From the NCBI GenBank assembly GCA_947176475.1, contig CAMWQX010000008.1, positions 1 to 12,983 on the forward strand: a stretch of 12,983 bases of DNA. The letters are read 5' to 3'. The position numbers and the translations under genes were made by a program. This stretch comes from an uncultured Bacillota bacterium. Its GTDB lineage: Bacteria > Bacillota_I > Bacilli_A > RF39 > UBA660. Positions 6,971 to 12,183 of this stretch are shown here, one piece after another (the first letter of the stretch is position 1; each line of letters opens with the position of its first letter). The notes under the pieces are model-generated. The model was not told the DNA's origin. It made no database searches and saw only the letters and a list, made by a program, of their open reading frames with translations.

Positions 6971-7852
6971 ATGAATAAAATATCTAAAATAAAAACGATT
7001 ATCATGGGATCTTTATTAATTATCTTTGCTTTTTTAGTTATTTCATCACTTATTAAAGAATTTAATTTTAATGAGAAGAGTAACAAAGATAAAGTCTATG
7101 AGCAAATAAAGGAGTACTTAGTAGAAAATAATCAAGTAACGGATAAATCCGTTGAAAATCCGCATACATTTGTTGAAATAGAACAACTTGGCATAAAAGG
7201 ATCATATAAAAAATCTTTCGTCTATGTTTGGGCTTTAATTAAATCTTATTACATTAAAGATGGAAAATTGGTAGAAGCAGTAACTACCAGTATGCCATAT
7301 GCTTTTCTTTATGAAAAAGGACATATAATTAAACAAAAGATTCCTAAAAGTTTTAATGAAGGTGATTTAAGAGAAATATTCCCCTCAAGTATCTATAACC
7401 AAATCGCCTACAGAAAAAATATTTCTGAAACTAATCTAAATAAGGAAGTTGAAAAATACTATGCCGACATTTTAGATAAACAAGAATACAGCGAATTCAT
7501 CGGTGAATGGAATCTTAAACATGCCACAATCAAAGGGGAAGAGGCTTCTTTAACAGATCTTTTTGGAACAAGTATTCAATATGGCGGAACTATCACTTTA
7601 TCTAAGATTGGACGATATACGGAGTTTATTGGTGCTTATTCTAGTGAGACTACCGAGGACTTTCAAGGCTCTTATGCAATTGAAGGAAATAAGATAATCC
7701 TCACGAGCAATAGTGGAAAGACGAAAATATTGAATTATAATAAGAAGACTAAAGAACTTTCTAATCAAGCCGATAAAGCAACAATACTTTATTTTACTAA
7801 AGACAAAGTATCTTATCAAGTTGATCCAAATACTTATATAAATTCTAACTAA
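6971..7852 (+). CDS. Membrane-anchored protein with C-terminal lipocalin-like domain
   Basis: A 293-residue protein. Residues 9-28 (TIIMGSLLIIFAFLVISSLI) form one N-terminal membrane segment after a short basic tip. There is no lipobox cysteine, so the protein is probably held by an uncleaved anchor with the bulk outside. Residues 35-170 are of no family I recognise. Residues from about 175 (EFIGEWNLKHATIKGEEASL) to about 285 resemble the lipocalin-like small beta-barrel domains common in Bacillota: a G-x-W strand near the start, a short helix (TDLFG), then alternating strands ending in an ILYFTK motif. Ligand unknown. The ATG at 6971 is preceded by a weak GGAAGTG. The in-frame ATG at 6920 lies upstream of the -10 box and is rejected. 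It has its own promoter and terminator. Confidence 0.7.
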   Translation: MNKISKIKTIIMGSLLIIFAFLVISSLIKEFNFNEKSNKDKVYEQIKEYLVENNQVTDKSVENPHTFVEIEQLGIKGSYKKSFVYVWALIKSYYIKDGKLVEAVTTSMPYAFLYEKGHIIKQKIPKSFNEGDLREIFPSSIYNQIAYRKNISETNLNKEVEKYYADILDKQEYSEFIGEWNLKHATIKGEEASLTDLFGTSIQYGGTITLSKIGRYTEFIGAYSSETTEDFQGSYAIEGNKIILTSNSGKTKILNYNKKTKELSNQADKATILYFTKDKVSYQVDPNTYINSN

Positions 7853-7853
7853 T

Positions 7854-7887
7854 AAGATGTAATTAATCTCAATTGCATCTTTTTTTA
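7854..7887 (+). terminator. Rho-independent terminator after the lipocalin-like gene
   Basis: An 11-bp stem with one G-U pair (7854-7864 with 7871-7881) and a 6-nt loop, running into a T run to 7887. It begins 2 nt after the stop codon. Confidence 0.85.
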
Positions 7888-7900
7888 TTTATGCTATAAT
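7873..7900 (+). promoter_or_regulatory. Extended -10 promoter of the Cys-His-Asp protein gene
   Basis: TGCTATAAT places a perfect -10 at 7895-7900. A possible -35, TTGCAT (7873-7878, 16-nt spacing), lies inside the 3' arm of the preceding terminator. Transcription near 7907 leaves about 18 nt of leader. Confidence 0.7.
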
Positions 7901-7924
7901 AGCATTCAAAAAAGAGGGGATTTC

Positions 7925-8908
7925 ATGAGCTTTCTAAAGGATTATAAATATCAAAGAGAAATAATTGCTTATCGTGAATATATTAAAGAACACCAAACTA
8001 ATCTTGATGATATCCATCGCAAGATGAATGATTTATACAAATTCATGAAAAATATCGCCCCAGAATATGCGAATAAATCCGGTTTTGTTGATGCTGATTA
8101 TCGCATGTTTGTTAATTTACTATATAAGACCGAAAAGTGCTTGCCAATTCAATTTATTCTAAAAAATGAACCTGATTTTAATTTTACCAAAAATTTTGTT
8201 AAAATCAGTCCTGAAGTTATCAAAGATAAAGATGAAATTGAAATTGTTGAATATATTGTTCATCGTGTTCGCAGTTTTATGGCTGCTAGCTTTTGTCATG
8301 ATCATGATGAAGCAAATGTTGATTTGGGAAAAGTCGATTTATTAGATTGCTGTGCTGAAGCGTCGGGAAAAGTTTACTTTGTCTGCTGTGCTCTTGGTCT
8401 ATATTCCCGTGATGCGACCATAACTCCCGCCTTCTATGATGAACGCAATATCTATGAAAAGGGCAATAATCACGTATTTGTTGCTGTACAAATCGGGGCA
8501 AGACAATTTGTTATCGATTTAACTTATTCGCAGTTTTTTCAAATAAAGAATAATAACTATAATCGCTTAGGTATCCCATTCTTAGGTGGATGTGCTCCCG
8601 GATTTTATATGACGCTAAACGAAGAGAGAAGAGCATTTGCTGAAAATCTTATGCGTAAAGGTTATTTTGAGGTAACCAAAGAAAATGTTAAATTATACTT
8701 TGATGGATTTGCTATGTCTTACCGCAATGGCCTATATTATGAGGACATGTTTCCCATTATCTATCAAACCGATTACGAAGCTGAAGATTACCTAAAATTT
8801 ATTGCTAAAGAAGATCATCAATTAAATCATGAAAAAAGACTATACTTAGGTCGTCAAAAGAAGATTTTAAAAAATCCCGAAATGTCTTTTCGACCACATA
8901 TACAATAA
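7925..8908 (+). CDS. Transglutaminase-like Cys-His-Asp protein of unknown function
   Basis: A 327-residue soluble protein without signal peptide or membrane segment. The middle third looks like a transglutaminase/papain-type core. C143 (DCCAEASGKVYFVCCALGL) starts a helix that ends in an LGL turn 15 residues on, as in the family's G-x-C-x14-G pattern. H183 lies in NNHVFVAV and D198 in FVIDLTYSQFF. The first 110 residues are helical and charged and of unknown type; the last 120 have no motif I recognise. GAGGGG precedes the ATG by 5 nt. It shares the triad layout with the minus-strand gene at 5941-6882, though overall resemblance is low by eye. Its substrate, and even whether it is catalytic, are unknown. 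It is a monocistronic unit between an extended -10 promoter and a hairpin. Confidence 0.7.
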   Translation: MSFLKDYKYQREIIAYREYIKEHQTNLDDIHRKMNDLYKFMKNIAPEYANKSGFVDADYRMFVNLLYKTEKCLPIQFILKNEPDFNFTKNFVKISPEVIKDKDEIEIVEYIVHRVRSFMAASFCHDHDEANVDLGKVDLLDCCAEASGKVYFVCCALGLYSRDATITPAFYDERNIYEKGNNHVFVAVQIGARQFVIDLTYSQFFQIKNNNYNRLGIPFLGGCAPGFYMTLNEERRAFAENLMRKGYFEVTKENVKLYFDGFAMSYRNGLYYEDMFPIIYQTDYEAEDYLKFIAKEDHQLNHEKRLYLGRQKKILKNPEMSFRPHIQ

Positions 8909-8942
8909 AGATAAACTTTTCCAACATTTTAGTTTATCTTTT
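8907..8942 (+). terminator. Probable terminator after the Cys-His-Asp protein gene
   Basis: A perfect 11-bp inverted repeat (AAAGATAAACT at 8907-8917, AGTTTATCTTT at 8931-8941) with a 13-nt loop. The T tract is short (TTTT then ATTA), so termination may be leaky. The stem overlaps the stop codon. Confidence 0.65.
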
Positions 8943-8946
8943 ATTA

Positions 8947-8955
8947 TGCTATAAT
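8947..8955 (+). promoter_or_regulatory. Extended -10 promoter of the exonuclease-BRCT gene
   Basis: TGCTATAAT, the third copy of this exact element in the window, lies immediately after the preceding hairpin. No clear -35 is seen. Transcription near 8962 leaves a leader of about 24 nt containing AAGGAG. Confidence 0.7.
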
Positions 8956-8985
8956 AAAATTACTAATAAATTAAGGAGTATATTT

Positions 8986-9933
8986 ATGAATACAGAAACA
9001 TTAAAAAAGATAAGAGAATTTAAAGGTAACAGCTTAATTGCCTTGGACAAAGATTATGTTGTCTTCGATATTGAAACAACCGGACTTGATCCTAAGTATG
9101 ATGAAATCATTGAAATATCGGGAGTAAAAGTCAAAGATGATAAAATCATTGATTCCTTTTCATCTCTTGTAAAACCCACTAACCCAATAAGTCCTTTTAT
9201 TACCGAATTAACGGGAATTTCCAATGAAATGGTGGCATCATCTCCAAGCATAGATGAAGTCTTGCCAAAATTTATGGATTTCATTGAAGATGATATTTTA
9301 ATCGGGCACAATGTCAATTTTGATATTAACTTTGTCTATGACACTTTAGAAAGTATTAATTATCCGAAAAAATTAAGTAATAATTTTATTGATACGATGC
9401 GTCTTGGACGATATCTTTTAAAAAATTTAACCCATCATCGTTTAATGGATTTAGCCAAGGTTTATAATATCAGTTATGAAGGTGCTCACCGTAGTTTAAC
9501 AGATTCTAAAATAACTTATGAAGTATATCTAAAACTTAAGAGTCAAATTATCAGTGAATTTGGCAATAAAGAAGAATTTATGCGTCATAATACTTCTAAT
9601 AATTATGGCGTTAGAGCAAATCAAGTTATGCCAACAACCGATATCTTTGATGAAACTCATCCATTATATCATCAATATGTCGCCATTACTGGTGTTCTTG
9701 CCAATATGACTCGTAAAGAAGCTATGCAAAGCATTGTTGATGCTGGCGGGTATGTTGAAGATAAAGTTACCAATCGAACAAATTATTTAGTTTTAGGTAA
9801 TAATGATTATAATTATATTTTAAAAGGTAAAAAGAGTAGCAAACTAAAGAATGCTGAAGCCCTAAAATTAGAAGGATTTCCTATTGAGATAATCTCGGAA
9901 AATGTCTTCTATGAAATGTTAAATAAAGAGTAA
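8986..9933 (+). CDS. DEDDh 3'-5' exonuclease (DnaQ/PolC epsilon type) with C-terminal BRCT domain
   Basis: A 315-residue protein. Residues 24-190 are an epsilon-like 3'-5' exonuclease. Exo I is FDIETTGL with D28 and E30, Exo II is GHNVNFDINF with D113, and Exo III is HRSLTDS with H168 and D173. All five DEDDh residues are present, so two-metal catalysis is expected. Residues from about 224 to 315 form a BRCT-like domain (HPLYHQYVAITG start, a NYLVLG strand, then KLKNAEALKLEGFPIEIIS), as at the end of bacterial NAD-dependent DNA ligase. The pairing suggests a cytoplasmic nuclease acting on damaged or processed DNA ends. It is a stand-alone protein, not PolC, since there is no polymerase region. 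The strong AAGGAG 8 nt upstream supports the ATG. It has its own promoter; no terminator is seen before the next promoter. Confidence 0.9.
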   Translation: MNTETLKKIREFKGNSLIALDKDYVVFDIETTGLDPKYDEIIEISGVKVKDDKIIDSFSSLVKPTNPISPFITELTGISNEMVASSPSIDEVLPKFMDFIEDDILIGHNVNFDINFVYDTLESINYPKKLSNNFIDTMRLGRYLLKNLTHHRLMDLAKVYNISYEGAHRSLTDSKITYEVYLKLKSQIISEFGNKEEFMRHNTSNNYGVRANQVMPTTDIFDETHPLYHQYVAITGVLANMTRKEAMQSIVDAGGYVEDKVTNRTNYLVLGNNDYNYILKGKKSSKLKNAEALKLEGFPIEIISENVFYEMLNKE

Positions 9934-9941
9934 ATTTATCA

Positions 9942-9972
9942 TTGACATTCCCCTTAGGTTATAGGTTATATT
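9942..9972 (+). promoter_or_regulatory. MerR-type promoter with 19-bp spacer
   Basis: A perfect -35 TTGACA (9942-9947) and a -10 TATATT (9967-9972) are 19 bp apart. This over-long spacing is characteristic of promoters that MerR-family activators distort to bring the two boxes into phase. The spacer contains the tandem repeat TAGGTTA-TAGGTTA (9955-9968), with only an imperfect dyad. Self-regulation of the downstream merR-type gene is the natural inference. Confidence 0.75.
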
Positions 9973-9993
9973 CATGCTAGAAAGGAGGATATC

Positions 9994-10638
9994 ATGTTTA
10001 TCAATGAAGTTTGCCATGTCGTAGGTTTAACGAAAAAAAGCATTCGCTTTTATGAAGAGAATGGCTTATTAAGTCCAAAACGCAATAACGACAATGATTA
10101 TCGAATATATTCTGAAGAAGACATCGAAAAACTAAAAAAGATAAAATTTTTACGGGAACTTAATGTCTCTATAAGAGAACTAAAAATGTTAGATGCTGGG
10201 GAAATAACATTAGCAAGTGTTATGAATGATCGCATCAAACAGATTAAAGAAGAGGAAGAAAAATATTTAAAAGTAAAAAAGATGTGTAAGGATATTATTG
10301 ATAGTGAAGCAACTTATAAAGATATTGATATAACAAATTATTTTCATAGCATGAATACTTTAAATAAGGAGGGATTTACCATGCGTGATGTCAAATCCCA
10401 TAGGGGTAAGAAAATTATGGGTGCTATTTTATCCAGCGTCATTTTTTCATTATTGTTTATTCTTTTAGTTTTAATGGTTACGTATTTTCAGTTTACTGAA
10501 GTAGAAAAAATGCCCTGGGTAATGTATTTTATTCTTATTGCTATATTGGGACTACCTATAATTGGTATTATTGGAAATTTAATTGCTAGAATAATAGAGA
10601 TAAATGGAGGAGAAGAAGATGAAGCTAGTAAATATTGA
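9994..10638 (+). CDS. MerR-family transcriptional regulator with two C-terminal membrane segments
   Basis: A 214-residue regulator. The N-terminus is a MerR winged helix-turn-helix (INEVCHVVGLTKKSIRFYEENGLL, then the wing and YRIYSEEDIEKLKKIKFLREL). A dimerisation coiled coil lies at about 76-104, rich in E and K. It lacks the metal-binding cysteines of classical MerR or CueR; C7 and C98 are isolated. Two hydrophobic segments follow (about 142-164 and 174-197), so the protein should be inner-membrane anchored with its DNA-binding part in the cytoplasm. The AAAGGAGG site 5 nt before the ATG is strong. The TGA stop overlaps the next gene by 20 nt, indicating an operon. The promoter with a 19-bp spacer suggests autoregulation. 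The stimulus is unknown; membrane or envelope stress would fit the architecture but is inference. Confidence 0.88.
   Translation: MFINEVCHVVGLTKKSIRFYEENGLLSPKRNNDNDYRIYSEEDIEKLKKIKFLRELNVSIRELKMLDAGEITLASVMNDRIKQIKEEEEKYLKVKKMCKDIIDSEATYKDIDITNYFHSMNTLNKEGFTMRDVKSHRGKKIMGAILSSVIFSLLFILLVLMVTYFQFTEVEKMPWVMYFILIAILGLPIIGIIGNLIARIIEINGGEEDEASKY
10606..10610 (+). promoter_or_regulatory. Ribosome binding site inside merR deciding the YbjQ start
   Basis: GGAGG lies 8 nt before the ATG at 10619. It overlaps the in-frame ATG at 10604, which therefore cannot use it. This supports 10619 and translational coupling with the merR-type gene. Confidence 0.75.
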
Positions 10639-10945
10639 TTACATACCGGGATATGAAATAACTGAAGCCCTAGGTATTGTAAAAGGACAAGTTGTTCAAT
10701 CTAAAAATGTTGGTCGTGATTTCATGGCAGGCATGAAAACTATTGTTGGTGGTGAATTAAAAGGCTATACAGATATGATTGCGGAAGCCAGACAAATTGC
10801 TACTAAAAGAATGGTAGATGATGCTAACAATTTAGGGGCCGATGCCATTATTAACATTCGTTATGGATCATCATCCGTTATGAATGGCGCTGCCGAAATA
10901 ATTGCCTATGGTACAGCTGTCAAAATCAAAGAAAAAAAGAAGTAA
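10619..10945 (+). CDS. YbjQ/UPF0145 family protein (putative heavy-metal-binding)
   Basis: A 108-residue protein spanning essentially the whole YbjQ family. Recognisable features are a GxVVxSxNVGRDFMAG region (23-39), GGELKGYT (44-51), EAR (56-58) and NLGADAIINIRY (71-82), ending in AYGTAVKI. The family is annotated as putative heavy-metal-binding and forms small oligomeric alpha/beta proteins, but no biochemical role is settled. This copy contains no cysteine, so thiol metal binding can be excluded. The ATG at 10619 is chosen over 10604 on ribosome-binding-site spacing. The gene overlaps the end of the membrane-anchored MerR-type regulator and is presumably its co-expressed partner or target. 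Confidence 0.9.
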   Translation: MKLVNIDYIPGYEITEALGIVKGQVVQSKNVGRDFMAGMKTIVGGELKGYTDMIAEARQIATKRMVDDANNLGADAIINIRYGSSSVMNGAAEIIAYGTAVKIKEKKK

Positions 10946-10958
10946 AATAATTACTTCT
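10931..10958 (-). terminator. Terminator of the minus-strand PP-loop gene
   Basis: An 8-bp perfect stem (AGAAGTAA at 10938-10945, TTACTTCT at 10951-10958) with a 5-nt loop. Read on the minus strand, a T run complementary to the A run at 10932-10938 follows. No T tract follows on the plus strand. The stop codons of both convergent genes (10943-10945 plus, 10951-10953 minus) are part of the stem. Confidence 0.7.
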
Positions 10959-12108
10959 CAATGTGCAAATAATTTAAAATTTTAGGACGAATATGGTTGT
11001 TGTAATAATCCTCAATAACTTGTTCGTCCTTTTGTGTCTTTTCCACAGCTGGTTCACCTAATAGACATTTTGATTCCCAAGTCTTCGATGAAAAACCACT
11101 TTTCAGCAATTCATTTATTAGCTTTTTATCATCATCTAAATGAAGAACGGGAAACAATAATTTAATTCCTAGTCTCTCAGCTATTTCCTCTAAACTCGGA
11201 ATAAATCTTATCTGTTCGATAAAGAACTTTTGACTAATTCTAGCCCCTTCTGAGATAATCTTAAAGTTTTTCTTTTTAGCTATTTCAAAAACTTTAGTAT
11301 ACATTGCCATTCTACATGATAAGCATCTTATTTCTGATGTAAGTCTTAAATTATCATTTTGCCTTTGCCATTCTCCAAAATACCAAGAAAACAATTTATT
11401 TATATCCACATCACTATATTCATATGGGAAAACATAACCATCAAAATTTTTAAAAGTATTTTGAAAAGTTAAGAATGGTTTATCGCTATCAAGCATTGAT
11501 CCATTATTAAAATGAATAAAGTAGGGATTATATCCCATTTCCTTAAGTCTAATAGCAGCTAAAGTACTATCTTTTCCTCCTGAATAAAGCAATAATGCAT
11601 CCTTTTCATCACGTGTCTTACTAATGAGTTTTATAACATCAATTAGTTCAGAATCATAAGTTTCAACTCCCGAAAAAGAATAAGGTGTAACTTCATCCCT
11701 AGCATAATCATCCATCGTGATATTCTTATCCCTTAAATATTCACAATCTTTCCATATCAAATGTTTCGGAATAGATTCCAAATTTTTAAGTACTAGATTA
11801 GCAATTTCTTTATTGTTATAATCCGCAAGAGATTCATCTAGATCATAATAATAGGTATCTTTATCAACTTGTATTAAGTAATCTCCCGCAAAAAAGTCTT
11901 CAAACTTGCTATCCCAAGCATTTGTATCATAACTTACTTTTGAACCATAATTTTCATCTATCATTCCCCCAAGTAGAAGGGTAATAAAGATACTTAGATT
12001 GCCAAAATCTTCATTCTGTGTAAAATAATGCGGAACATGGATAAAACCAATTTCATTTCTATTCTTTTCGCATAATAACTTATTATCATGTAATATTACT
12101 AAATTCAC
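10951..12108 (-). CDS. PP-loop (adenine nucleotide alpha-hydrolase) superfamily protein, substrate unknown
   Basis: A 385-residue protein. Residues 171-181 (ALLLYSGGKDS) are a textbook PP-loop, the SGGKDS (176-181) ATP-pyrophosphatase motif of the QueC, ThiI, MnmA, TilS and asparagine-synthetase superfamily, which adenylate a carbonyl or similar group. Downstream are a CLSC pair (C262, C265), SEGAR (286-290) and C348 in WESKCLLGEP, possibly a structural metal site or a sulfur-carrying cysteine. Residues 1-165 form an N-terminal domain I cannot assign; it lacks the Cys2 of glutamine amidotransferases. The start is GTG at 12108, supported by AGAGGTGG 4 nt upstream. It converges on the YbjQ gene and diverges from the gene at 12184. 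tRNA or nucleotide modification, or amide formation, are the plausible reactions; none is shown. Confidence 0.8.
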   Translation of the reverse strand: MNLVILHDNKLLCEKNRNEIGFIHVPHYFTQNEDFGNLSIFITLLLGGMIDENYGSKVSYDTNAWDSKFEDFFAGDYLIQVDKDTYYYDLDESLADYNNKEIANLVLKNLESIPKHLIWKDCEYLRDKNITMDDYARDEVTPYSFSGVETYDSELIDVIKLISKTRDEKDALLLYSGGKDSTLAAIRLKEMGYNPYFIHFNNGSMLDSDKPFLTFQNTFKNFDGYVFPYEYSDVDINKLFSWYFGEWQRQNDNLRLTSEIRCLSCRMAMYTKVFEIAKKKNFKIISEGARISQKFFIEQIRFIPSLEEIAERLGIKLLFPVLHLDDDKKLINELLKSGFSSKTWESKCLLGEPAVEKTQKDEQVIEDYYNNHIRPKILNYLHIEK

Positions 12109-12129
12109 AAAACCACCTCTAACAAATTT

Positions 12130-12138
12130 ATTATAACA
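12130..12138 (-). promoter_or_regulatory. Extended -10 promoter of the PP-loop gene
   Basis: On the minus strand, TGTTATAAT places a perfect -10 at 12130-12135 with a TG at 12137-12138. No clear -35 is seen. The leader would be about 15 to 20 nt and includes the AGAGGTGG site. Confidence 0.65.
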
Positions 12139-12151
12139 TAATAAAAAAAGA

Positions 12152-12160
12152 TGATATAAT
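12152..12160 (+). promoter_or_regulatory. Extended -10 promoter of the gene at 12184
   Basis: TGATATAAT gives a perfect -10 (12155-12160) with a TGN extension. No convincing -35. Transcription near 12167 leaves a leader of about 17 nt with the GGGAGAG ribosome binding site. Confidence 0.65.
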
Positions 12161-12183
12161 AAATTTACAAGGGAGAGAATGCG

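Larger units (their letters stand above)
12124..12166. repeat. Perfect 12-bp inverted repeat holding two divergent promoters
   Basis: AAATTTATTATA (12124-12135) and TATAATAAATTT (12155-12166) are perfect complements 19 nt apart. Each arm contains the -10 hexamer and the following bases of one of the two divergent promoters, so a single dimeric repressor could cover both start sites. Confidence 0.6.

Noticed and set aside
10604..10618. Start of the YbjQ protein at the ATG at 10604
   Set aside because: It overlaps the GGAGG that would have to serve it; the ATG at 10619 is 8 nt downstream of that site and matches the family's usual N-terminus.
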